Below, piece by piece: positions 34,293 to 45,316 of a stretch of 64,000 nt of DNA. The stretch's first letter is position 1. Each line of letters begins with the position of its first letter. A program made the position numbers and the translations under genes. Under the pieces are notes generated by a model, which saw only the letters and a program-made list of their open reading frames with translations, ran no database searches and had not been told where the DNA came from. The stretch is from Hyparrhenia diplandra (taxonomy: Eukaryota > Streptophyta > Magnoliopsida > Poales > Poaceae), in assembly GCA_015847255.1 (NCBI GenBank), contig JADLZK010000398.1, positions 124,001-188,000 on the forward strand, in the 5' to 3' direction.

Positions 34293-36718
34293 ATGGCGGC
34301 GACGATGGTGGCGATGACTGCGAGGAGCAAGAACAGCACATTATCCGTGGAGAAGAAGCAGGGCTGGTCTATTCAGCTCCCGGAGCTCCGGTTCCCTTTG
34401 GGATTCGCATGAAGACAAGGGATTCTCTCTAAGCCTGCAGGGCTCTGGGCCTGTTCACGGCAGCCTGTTTGCCAGCGCCGGTCTTAAAGTGTCGGCGGGT
34501 GCGCCAGCAGTGGCGTCGGTCCGGGTGACAAGGATATCAAGATTCCGTTTGCCGATCATTGTATGAAGTACGTGTCCGAGGCGGTTGGGTACAAGGTTAT
34601 TAGCACTAAGGCGGAACCGGTGGAGGAGGAGGTGGTGGATGCTAAGGTGAAGAAGGCAGCCAAGAAACGCTGGCTGAAGTTGAAAATTAAGATTGGGAAC
34701 CCACATTTGAGGAGGCTGGTTAGTGGAGCTTTTGCGGGCGCTGTTTCCAGGACTTGTGTGGCACCATTGGAGACAATCAGGACTCACTTGATGGTTGGGA
34801 GCAACGGTGACTCCATGACAGAGGTGTTTCAGTCAATCATGAACACTGAGGGGTGGACTGGGCTTTTCCGTGGGAATCTTGTCAATGTTATCCGAAGGCG
34901 CCAAGCAAAGCAATCGAGGTAAATTACTTCCTTTTTTTATTTGATATACCATTTCAATTTCCTGGAGGACCAGTTGCATAAAGTTCTATCATGTGATGTC
35001 ACAAATGTCAGTTGTATCAGCGTCACTGATGCTTGTATGAATCATGTCGTTTTACACTTTAAGTGGGGCTGGTTATTCTAGTTGCACGATTAGGAAAAAG
35101 TTAAATTATGCCAGTTTCATTTTGCTGATCGCCTATCAGTACAAACAAATGACAAATCAATGTTGAAATAAGATTTTAACAATATACCAGAGAGTGAAGT
35201 CAAGTTTCCATAACCAGCCCCTCGCAGCTATCCTCCATGTGCTATCCTCCATGCTTTCCTCCATGTTGAATTATGCACTGTGAAGTCAAGTTTTCGTAAC
35301 AGCCCCTGGCTGCTATCAGTATATTAGATGCGATTTGCAAACACATTCTTCAAACAAGTTAGTATTAGCTTCATGCTTTTCTTCGTCTACTAGTTGCTCT
35401 TGATCTTTTAGTTGCTTACATTCTTGATATGATCTGTATCCTTTACAAGAATTTATGGTCTTATATTGCTATCCTTGATTTTGGTAACATTTTACCGCTT
35501 TTAAAGCTATGGACCTTGTTGCTTGTGGTTATTCAGCTTTATCTAGTTTGCTAGTTTACCAATTACCAACTGAGTTTCAATCACTTACCTATATTTTGAA
35601 TATTTTTTTTTATTCTGCTTCTGATATTTTGAGCTTGCTATCTGCTGAAGTGCAGAATACGTGTGTTTGGCTCCGTAGGTGTCAAATATGTATAATATGC
35701 TAGTACTATATATTTTTGAACATGTGAGAGGTCTCCAAATGAATTTATGAATTAGCAGTTTGCTTGTTTGATATTTTTATGGCTTGCACCGCATGAGAAA
35801 TTTATTGATATGGACTCGTGAAAGGTAGTCTTTGCTAGTCATTATTATGACGTCTTTTGCTAGTCATTATTATGACTTTGCTTGTGATATATCATGACCA
35901 TTTTTTTTCTGCTTATGAATCTGAGCTATCCAGAGACCTTAGTTTTGCAACAAGTGATAACATACCTTTATATAGCTGACCTCTTTGTTCAAATGCAGCT
36001 GTTTGCTTTTGATACTGCAAAGAAATTCTTGACTCCAAAGGCTGATGAGTCCCCAAAGACCTTCCTACCTCCATCACTTGTTGCTGGAGCAATTGCTGGA
36101 GTCAGCTCAACCCTGTGCATGTATCCTTTGGAGTTGATTAAGACCAGATTGACGATAGAGGTGCAAAGAGCTCTTTCTCAACCGTTTGAATAACTGATGT
36201 TTCGTTGTGCACCTCAGCTCACTCATTGTTTCTGCAGAAAGATGTCTATGACAACTTCCTCCATGCTTTCGTCAAGATTTTTACGAGAGGAAGGTCCAGC
36301 AGAAGCTCTACCGTGGGCTGACACCAAGTCTGATTGGAGTCGTGCCATATGCCGCGACCAATTACTATGCCTATGACACCCTTTAAAAACTCTATAGGAA
36401 GACGTTCAAGCAGGAGGAGATTGGCAACATCGAAACTCTTCTAATTGGTTCAACCGCTGGTGCTATATCAAGCACTGCCACCTTCCCTCTCGAGGTAGCC
36501 CGCAAGCAAATGCAGGTAGGAGCAGTAGGCGGGAGGCAGATCTACAAGAATGTGTTCCATGCGGCTCTACTGCATAATGGAGAAGGATGGGATCAGCGGC
36601 CTGTACAAAGGGGCTCGGGCCAAGCTGCATCAAGCTCATGCCTGCAGCGGGCATCTCGTTCATGTGCTACGAGGCCTGTAAGAAGATTCTGGTCGAAGAC
36701 AATGAGGATAGTGAGTGA
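34293..36718 (+). CDS. BT1: Brittle-1-type adenine nucleotide / ADP-glucose carrier, frame disrupted
   Basis: Member of the mitochondrial carrier family, BT1 group, which moves adenine nucleotides (in cereal endosperm ADP-glucose) across the plastid inner membrane. Exons 34293-34918, 35999-36160 and 36237-36718 with GT-AG borders. N-terminus MAATMVAMTARSKN, then KKQGWSIQLPELRFP. Three carrier repeats have the signatures PLETIRTHL, PLELIKTRL and PLEVARKQM; KIGNPHLRRLVSGAFAGAVS opens the first. About seven single-base indels are visible (near 34397, 34520, 34893, 36281, 36305, 36562 and 36608) and an in-frame TAA at 36384 replaces a codon in the YDTLxKLYRK block. The indels resemble those in the other genes, but their density and the stop leave a true pseudogene possible. 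Substrate cannot be told from sequence. Confidence 0.82.
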
Positions 36719-38940
36719 AGCTGAAGCTGGAAGGTGGGGGTACTATACCCTAGTCATATCAACTGATGAAAATGTAGATCCAAGATATTTGAACGCCTGT
36801 TAGATCAAGTTTTTTGGCTCAGTTTTGTGTTGAAATCCATAAATAATATTCTTACATGATGGTTCATGTTGCGGGGGGGCAATTTTGTCATGTGGCCATG
36901 TCTGGTTCTGTCGTAAGGCGCGTAACTTTTGCTGTCGCTACCTTGCTCTAATTCTGTAAACTATTTTGCCGTCGCTACCTAAGCTCTAATTTTGTAACCT
37001 ATTCGCTCAGTCACTCGATGAAAGCATTTAAATTTTTCTTCTTCCTCGTTAACACCAATTTCGAGCCTCACCTTTTTGAATGATTCTTCACATCTTTTAT
37101 TTAGTAGAGAAGAATGTCATCAATGTACGGTTCAAAAAAAAAAAGTCATCCAATGTAAGCCACCAGTCCCGAGCCGCCTGCTACACTTCACTAGTTCACC
37201 TAACTTTAGCAGCTTCACTCTAAAGTTTCCACAGTAAAAGAGGTGCACCTGTGTGGCTTGTAACTTGTAAGTTGTAACTCAGCTCTAGCTCTAGGGATTA
37301 AAAAGGTTTTAGTCAAAGTGGCCGCTTGTATCTTATTTTACAAATCTTTATGAATTTGCTGCCGTAGTATCTCTAAGACTCTAATCGAAAAGGAGAAGCA
37401 ACTGGATAAGACAATCAAACACTTTCCTATCAGCATCCTGTTTGGAGTGAAATTTCCATGCTTCTGATGCTAATGAACTATTTTCACATTAGAGAACAAG
37501 GAATTGTAAACGTCGGACCTCAAGACAGTACTCCCTTGTTCAAAACTAGTAAAATCATTACTAGTAGGATGAGACTCGCATTGATAGCCAATATAATTCC
37601 TAAGCGACTATATTTAGCTACCATCGGAACACCTAAGTTGCCTACACAAATTTTCCACAGCTCATAGGAGGTTGGAAACTCCATGAGCCTATGACGAACT
37701 TGCGAGAATTTAACTAGGGAGCGTATGCTATCCACAACGTAAGAATATATGTCGACCCTTTAAACATAGCATCATAACTTTTTGCAGCAACTGATTCTGA
37801 TTTCAAAAATTCCACCAAAGCGAGGCAAGAAGACGATTTCGATGTTAGCAAAATAAAACAGGATTTATCAGCCGGCTGATGAACACTTAATTCAGTGCAA
37901 CTTTTTCAAAAAAAAAAAAAAAAAAATCAGCGCAACAAAAATTGGTGGTTCTCTAAAAGGTTTGACTCACGTACTCATGGATCTCGATGCTGAACATTGT
38001 TTAGTTAGCTACTTATGGTTTACTATTTTTAGTTTGTTTGAAAATATGACTTCCTGCATGTTTTAGTTTTTAGGTCATGTCACCTTTACATTATGATGTT
38101 TTTTTTTTTTTTGCTGCACAAGTTGTACTTTTTGCTATTTTCCATTGAATTACTGAATTATTTTTTTTTTTGCCTCTTGTGCAGGTCAGATACCTATTAT
38201 CCTGCAGTTATCAGTTTTTTAAAAAAGATATCTCAGTTATTAGAAGGCTGTCAGCAGCTTTCGCCACCTGGCTCGCCCTCGACACGGCCCAAGAAAGTCA
38301 GAAGGCCCAGCTCTTGTGTGATCGGCCCGGCCTGGATTAATCCGTGAGCTACCACCGTACTGTAATCTTCGTAAAAAAAAAACAAACAAACCCTACCGTA
38401 CTGTTATTTGAGTACGGTGACAATTATCTACCTTCTGCCTGAGATGTGAACGAATCTGCAGCTTCAACTGTTGGATATGTAGTACTTGATTTGAAAACAA
38501 ATGGAAATGGCTACACGAATCATAGGGTGCATATGATTCTAACAAACTGCAACAATCAAATGCTTTTTAGCCTTGGAAATAGTAAAAATGAATGAACTAT
38601 GCATTGTTGAGGTTGTTTCATACTTTCATTCACCGTTTCATCTCACTATTGATGGCGTGTCAATTTTGGAAACTGCGTCAATTTTGAAAACCGCACAATG
38701 ATGGTAGTATTGAGACGGCCTAAGAGTGCTTTCGTCCCAACTTGAACCCTCATTACGAACTTGAGACAAAAATAAGGGGAACCTCAAATTTGAGGGCCCC
38801 TCAAATCCCCTCCGGACCCTCATTCCTACTCGCTCTAGGAGCCCCTACTCGTCGATTTGCGTTGTTGGTCTTACGTGTCATTTAGAACCGCTCCTCACAT
38901 TTTGCTCTTCAATGTCTAGGCTCGGTTATTTGTTCTACCT
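36719..38940. other. Intergenic stretch, no gene recognised
   Basis: AT-rich DNA downstream of BT1 with several A- and T-runs (37133-37144, 37909-37926, 38099-38112). No coding frame of family quality. 38640-38830 has repeated GTCAATTTTG and CCTCAAAT phrases, probably a decayed MITE. Confidence 0.5.
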
Positions 38941-39242
38941 CCTCTTCATGCCGGTCCCTCCCCAAAGCACCCCTTACCCGTGGCGCCCTAGATTGGCCTC
39001 TATGGAGGCATGACCTCCTCCCGCTCCTCCCCTTGGTGGCGGCGGCCTCCTCCGGCCCTCCCTCCACACGGGATGGGATGAAGGCAAGAAAGTCCTCTTC
39101 ATGCTTGGTCCCTCCCCGGCACCCCTTACCCGTGGCGCCTAGATTGGTCTCTATCGAGGCATGACCTCCTCCGCTCCTCCCCTTGGTGGTGCGGCCTCCT
39201 CCGACCCTCCCTCCACACGGGATGGGATGAAGGCAAGAAAGA
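38941..39242. repeat. Two-copy direct repeat, ~153-bp unit
   Basis: CCTCTTCATGCCGGTCCCTC...GATGAAGGCAAGAAAG at 38941-39093 is repeated at 39094-39242 with a few small indels and substitutions. The sequence is GC-rich (CTCCTCCCC phrases) and appears as overlapping open frames, none recognised. Confidence 0.8.
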
Positions 39243-39340
39243 GATGGCGGGGTGGAGATCAAGGTAAGAAAGAGGATGGTGGCGAGCTCTTTTGTGTTGT
39301 GGGCCTTGTTTTGAGGGTATCACGAGTGCACAAAGATGCC

Positions 39341-40142
39341 TCTTTTTTTGATAAAGCATACATACGTATTAATTAAGGAAAAAAACAATACAAGTACACC
39401 GTAAAAGGATACGTATGACGGCTACCCGCCTATAATCTACAAGGACCCCGCAAATAAGAAAATTACAAAGCCGTCCATAGACCCTTCGGAATCCGGACAC
39501 CCGGCCGCAACCGCGCCGTCGGCCGCCACCACCAAACCACGAAGCACCAAAAGCCGGGAGGAAACCCCGTCGTTGAGGTGGATGCGGGGAAGGCGCTCAA
39601 TCTCGCCAAAGCGAAGAAAGTTGTTGAACGCCCATCCGTCGGGATCACTATCGAGGTTGAGGCGGCGATGGTGGAGCCGACGATAGCATCCTCCGTCGCG
39701 GTGAAGCTGAATCCGGCCGAACCACCAATCTCCCCGAAGACCCCACCACCACCGCATCGAAAGTAGGGGCGGGGAGCCTCCACGCACCAAAGGCGAAGAC
39801 CTCGCCCGCCGAACACTCCTAAACAAGATCCAAGAAGCGGACCTTACCTCCACACCCTCGTCGCCGTGGCGGAGGCGAACACCGCCGAGACGGGAAGAGA
39901 GCGAGAGGACATTATTCCGGGACGATTTACGCCAACGCCATCGTCGGAACCCTAACATAGACCTCACCCTAAACCCTAGCTCGAGGGGACACACCACCTA
40001 CTTCGGGAAACACCAGCCAATACCATCGCCGGGCATGGAGGCCAGCTCCCCTCACCCACCAACGTCGACGAGGACACCGACGGGAGGGAGCCGTCTTGGC
40101 GACGTTCGGAGTTGTGTTATTTCGCGGCGGTATTTTCTCTCT
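39341..40142 (-). mobile_element. Retroposon with 16-bp target duplication
   Basis: AGTGCACAAAGATGCC lies immediately left (39325-39340) and right (40143-40158) of the insert, which begins with a T-run (poly(A) on the minus strand) followed by GATAAAGCATACATACG. That is target-primed integration by LINE machinery. The 802-bp insert is GC-rich with open frames that match no LINE protein I know, so it is a non-autonomous retroposon or a retroposed transcript. The segment at 57515-58900 has a similar end. Confidence 0.8.
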
Positions 40143-40158
40143 AGTGCACAAAGATGCC

Positions 40159-40774
40159 CTTAATAAAAAGGTATGGGAGCACAAAAGGAGTAGACCCTAT
40201 TTTGAGGGCACTATGAGTGCAGAAAAAAAGTACTAAAAAAATATGAGAGCACAAAAAGAATTAGAAGCCCTACTTTTGATTTTTGTAATAAAAACAAAAT
40301 AGAGTTACAAAATAAAGGACTAAAGGAGGTCACGCTAAGTGGCAAGGAAATATAAGAGAAAATCAAAATTCCATTTTTATTAAACAACCAGAACCTAAAG
40401 TTTTTTTTTCCAACCGGAGAAAAAAAAAACTCACTACCTTTTGAGTAGCCAAGGCCTACCAAACACGTCCTAACTCCACTTTTTTTTTTTTTTTGTTCTC
40501 CCTACTAGTGCAGAGTTTGTGGAGTCGGGATTGAAAAGAGTGGAGCAGAATAGTCCGAGACAGGCCCATAATATCCACAAGTTGGGAACTCAAAAAAGTC
40601 AAAAACACTTGAAAACGAATCTTATCATAAACAGAAGTTACCATTGAAACAAATAAAATGAGCACAGCTCTTGATTACTAACACAGAAGTACCAGTCTCT
40701 TGTTGGCCAAGAGATTAAAACCCACAAATCTAGCAGCATTGTACTAATACAACATCAAAATTTAAGATAGACTT
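40159..40774. other. 3' flank of the Alba gene, no gene recognised
   Basis: AT-rich, with T-runs near 40400 and 40480-40494. It presumably contains the Alba-gene 3' UTR and terminator region on the minus strand. Confidence 0.5.
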
Positions 40775-42322
40775 TTAGCTCTGTTCCTCTGCCACACCAG
40801 CTTCCCTCTCGGCATCAGCTGCCGCCATCAACTCATCAAATTTATCTGTCTTGCCCAGCACTATTTCGATCTGGCCACAGTAACAGTATTTAGCATAAAA
40901 AACAATTTGCTAGTAATTGAGCAATGTTACTTCATTTATTAGAAGGGGAGATGAGGTTCACCTTGGCTTTCTGAATAGGGCGGTTCTTTGAATCGTCCTT
41001 GACATCAACTGTGGATGTCATTATTTCTGCAAAACAATTCTCATTAGATGAAGGTGCAAAAGATTTTCACAATGACAGCAATACATAGGCTACAAATCCT
41101 TACTCTTTTCAACAGCGAGCCCATTATTTTTTCAGAATTTCAGCAACAGTAACCACAGTGGCAATGGCTGAAATGATAAGGAAGTTCATCAGCATAAGAA
41201 TATGTTGCAATTAATAAAGTACAATATGGACAGGCACAACACATATTTAAACAAAGCGAAAGCGGACAATTGCAAAAATATAATTAATACAAAGTGAAAA
41301 GCAGAGTAATGCACATTTTATCATGTTTGTATTTATGTAAATTTGACCAAAAGAAATATCCTGAAAGAGGTACCATAACAGAAAAGCAATAAAAACATAA
41401 CAGAAAAGTAACAAAAGAACAAGATAAATCACACTAAAGGTTAACCTTGGGCATTTGAACTTAACTATAATAAAATATCTCATCACAGATCCAAAAATCC
41501 TATGGCCGATAACTAGACATCGTGATAACAGAATTAACCTTCGTTGACCTTGCAGAGTGGACATCGCATAACAGAATTAACCTTCGTTGACCTTGCAGAG
41601 TGAATTAACAAGGATTGCAGTTAACGCTAATGCCAACAGCTTAGTGACCAAACAAGACACTGTGAATTGCTAAGACTTCACAGTGAAAACTCAAAATATG
41701 AGTAACCAGGGACAGTTATCGTCAAAACTCGGACATACAAACGTTTCTGACTTTTGAGATACAGGTACATAAAAGCTTCATTACAACAAGGGTTGAATAC
41801 TAGTAAAATAGCATCGTGAAGGGCAAAAGAGTTTACCCATGCCAAGGGCCGAGAGCTCCACCTCCTCATGCTGCTGCATGTACCTCTGCAATCATCAGAA
41901 AAAAGTTAGTCTCGAGTTACCGCCAAACCAAAAAATAAAAATAAAAATTGACAAAACTAAACTATACAATATTCTTTGGATAGAAAAGAGATGAAATCAG
42001 ATAGTTTTTTTTTCTCTCTAGGGTTTAGTGAACAAAGCCCATCCTGGATCCGTGCAATAATTATTGGAAACTTATATAAAAGAAATGATGAAAAAAAAAG
42101 ATGCAAAACCGAATCCGCCGTTGGCTCAATAACTAGCAACAATAATCCCCAAACAATCAAGAAGAAGAAAAAAAGAAAAAAAACGAGAAAAGTGGGGGAA
42201 ACCTCACCTTGGCGAGGTTGACATAAAAACAGCGGCTTCTTGGTGTTGGAGACCTGGATCCTATTCTTCTTGTGCGGCTCCGCAATCGCCAGATTGTTCA
42301 CTCCCTCCGTCACCTCCTCCAT
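40775..42322 (-). CDS. Alba DNA/RNA-binding domain protein (At2g34160-like)
   Basis: Small Alba-superfamily protein; plant relatives bind nucleic acids in nucleus and cytoplasm. Five minus-strand exons: 42208-42322, 41837-41885, 41104-41167, 40962-41026 and 40775-40870, all with consensus borders, about 129 residues. Landmarks: MEEVTEGVNNLAIAEPHKKN, RIQVSNTKKPLF, RYMQQHEEVELSALGM, AIATVVTVAEIL, IMTSTVDVKDDSKNRPIQKA, KIEIVLGKTDKFDELMAA and the end AEEQS. Exon 1 lacks about two bases in the run near 42225 (breaking the FFYVNLAK block) and exon 3 has an extra A near 41130. The start Met is chosen because the family begins there. Upstream is a GC-rich region with CGGCGGCGC phrases, likely promoter and 5' UTR. 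Confidence 0.9.
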
Positions 42323-43412
42323 CTCCGCAACCACAGAAACCCTAACCCTAACTCGGCACGAAAACGGCGCCGCACGATACGCGCCGCCGCCTGGAGGCCT
42401 ACTGACTTCGGGTAGTACGAGGCGCTGCACAAAAAAAATCGCAAGGGTACCACAGACGAAAGCTACAGCGAATCGGCGGCGACACAGGTAGCCCTATCCC
42501 GGGCGGCGGGGTTATATGGGAGGAGGAGGAGGGACTGGACTCGGGTTCGACTCGAGTGCGGAAGCCCGCGGCGCGGCCGCGGTTGCCGTTCTCCCTCCGG
42601 GTGGCGAAGATGCACGGGCCAGGCCGGTTCGGCCTGGATGGGCCAAGGGCCTTGCTTAGGGCCTTGCTTGGCCCATGGATTGTTTTGTTTTTTTTTTTTT
42701 TGGGAAAAGTGAACTCTTGGCCAATCCATCAGTTTTTATGGAGTAGTTAAAAAAGGATGTGGAAGTGAAGTTGGTTTCCAGAAGGAATAAAGAGGCAACG
42801 AGAAGCAACTAGAAATAAATCCAGACAGGCCACCATGAAGAAGAACGAGATAACCTGCGAAATCCAAATGATTTGAGTAGCATTGTCCCCAACCATTCTC
42901 AACCTTAAACATAGGAGAAAAATGAAAAGGAATCCAAGAAGTAAAAAATCAATGCTATGGTTAAAATAATGAAGAATTTTCCTAAACAATAAAAAATATT
43001 TGTACTTAATGTTCTTCTGAATGTAGAACCTAGTTTATGAAACGTTCATATAAACATTTATGAATATATTATGTGTGAAACATTCTATCATCAACTGTTA
43101 TATCAGTTTTCTTCTATGACACTATGGGTTTCAATAATGCAGTTATCCAATCTCACGCGCTACTACCAACATAAGTTTGAGTGTTCCTTGAACATTCAAC
43201 AAATAAAATGTAGCTGGGAGTTGAATAAAGAGAGAGAGAGAGAGAGAGATCAAAAGAATTTGAGCAATAATGCACCCGACCATCTGCACAAGTAAGTAGG
43301 GATGAATAAAAAAAACACCAAAAAGTGAAAATCAATGTGTCTAAAACATTTGAGCAAAAAAGTTTTTAAATATAGTGTCTAGTGTGTGAAACATTCACAC
43401 ACAATGTATTCA
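42323..43412. other. Alba promoter and intergenic DNA
   Basis: 42323-42640 is GC-rich and lies upstream of the Alba gene. CTCTTGGCCAATCCATCAGTTTTTATGGAG at 42712-42741 recurs in slightly altered form near 59589, a dispersed repeat. A (GA)10 run is at 43230-43249. No gene recognised. Confidence 0.5.
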
Positions 43413-43417
43413 ATCCT

Positions 43418-45253
43418 TGCGAACACATGGTTGATTTGTCTCAAATGTGTTTAGTTTTTTGATGTAGTGATTGTCAACACTCAACATTCTTTCTCTATTT
43501 TTCTTTTATCTTTTTCTGCTTCGGCTATGGTTCACCCAAGCACGCGTGGAGTGTGTCAAGACGTATCTCTTGGTTCGTGTTGTGCAGGTGTGGAGCTTCG
43601 GAGATGGTACTTTGAGGAGAGGTGAAGGTGCCAAGGAGGGCGTCGGGGCCGACGGACCGTGGAGGTGAAGGGCGGGACGTGAGGCTTGGACCGAGGGACC
43701 GGGGTGCGAGCTGGCTAGCCGTGGTGGTGACGACATCACGGGACATCGACGGATGCAAGAGGGCGTGGCGAGGACCGTGTCGATCGAGTCAAGACGGCGA
43801 AGCGCGCAGCGTAGCGGGGAGCTCGGATGACTTGGCGACTCGGGTGGTCAAGGCGGCGGTGACACGTGTCGAGGAGGTTTGGTGGTTTGCCCTCAAAACC
43901 ATCGGCACGGGTTTCGTGGTTTGGGCCTCAAAACCACGGGCGGGTTTGGTGGTTTGTGCCTCAAAACCACAGGCGCTGGTTTCAAGCGGGTTTTGCGCCT
44001 CAAAACCCGAAGTGTTCGGCGGGACGGAAGGACGGCACGCGTGGCGGCATCGGGAGATTGCGTGGAGGCAAGGCTACGGTGAGGAAGGCGCGGTGGCCGT
44101 CGGATCGAAGATTACCCGAGTCGGCGGAAATAGCCTTAGGGTTACAAAATCGACTCATGTATCCTAGGGGGTAGTTTAGGCAGAGGGAATAGGGGCTATT
44201 TAGCGAGCAGGCATACCCCTTCATTCTCCCTTGCCTCTTATTTTCATATTTTCGCTTAGGGTTTACAGACCGAGGTGTGAGAGGTCCACCGATTTGTACC
44301 AAGATTTGCGAGAGCAAGGGCTAGCTGTGATTAGCCTGTCACGGGGGTGACGTTTGGATCGATTGATCGGTGTTCTTTGTTGTTCTTGAGCTGTGATTTT
44401 GAGTTCTTCACTTGTTCTTCCCGAGTTCATCCTCTCCCCTCTTTTCTCTTCGCGATTTCTTCGTTTTGGCACCGTTTGATCTCGTTTTTCTTGCGTTGAT
44501 TCGTGCTAGGACGTGAGAGGATCATTTCCACCGAAGGGTTTGAGCTAATTCCTCACGAGCACGTAGGTCGGGCGAGTTTTGGATCAAGGTGACCTTTGGG
44601 TGTGTTCTTACCGTGTGATCCGCGATTTTTCTCGATTCACTCCATCAATCTCAGAAATTTCCAAGGGAAATGGTCACCCACATGCCTAGATGCTATGGCT
44701 CAATTCTTGTGACCTGAGGTTTGATTTGAGTGAGTTTGGATCGATTTTAGGGAGTCGCCGGGCCCGGCCCTGCTTGTAGCCTTTGTCAGGGAGTGACCGG
44801 ACCTTACGGCCGGACGCCGTCGGTGATTGACCGGGGACGCTCCGGTCTTTGTCCATATGTCGGGGGTGACCGGACGCTCGACCAGGGCCCTGCGACCAGG
44901 CTGGCCGTCGGTCCGGGTCGATCGCGTCTGGCGAGAGGTCTGCGCGAGCGACCGGCCGGGCCTTTCTGAGGACGCTGGACGGACTTCGCCCGGTGAGTCC
45001 GATCCGGTGAGTCGATCCTCTGCAAGAGGCTTTTTCTTCCGTCTCTTGCGTGTTTGTTTCGTTCGGTTTACGGTTGATCCATTTGTGAGTCTAGAGCAAA
45101 CTCTAGCTCATCCACCTTGCATCCAAGGTCGTGATCATACCGTGTGGTGTGTGCTTTTGCTCAGGGGTCGCGGAGAGCTACAAGTCATCTAATTCGAAAA
45201 GAATTTAATTGAGGCTCCCATTCACCCCCTCACGGTCGCCGTTTGGTCCTTCA
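43418..45253 (+). repeat. 5' LTR of the copia element
   Basis: 1836 bp. Notable internal parts: a tandem array of hairpin-forming units at 43878-44010, the phrase GGGGCTATTTAGCGAG near 44187 that may be near the transcription start, and GC-rich direct repeats of the GACCGGACGC type at 44770-44990. Confidence 0.93.
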
Positions 45254-45270
45254 ATTGGTATCGAGCAGGT
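45254..45270 (+). other. Primer-binding site
   Basis: ATTGGTATCGAGCAGGT directly follows the LTR; it matches the usual plant TGGTATCAGAGC tRNA-Met site with one base missing. Confidence 0.75.
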
Positions 45271-45316
45271 TAAGGATCAAATCCACCTTAACCGGTTCTT
45301 GATCCGCGAAAGCGAC

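Noticed and set aside
43878..44010. CRISPR-like array because of regular ~33-bp units
   Set aside because: Units are contiguous with no unique spacers, lie in a plant LTR and occur in both LTRs.
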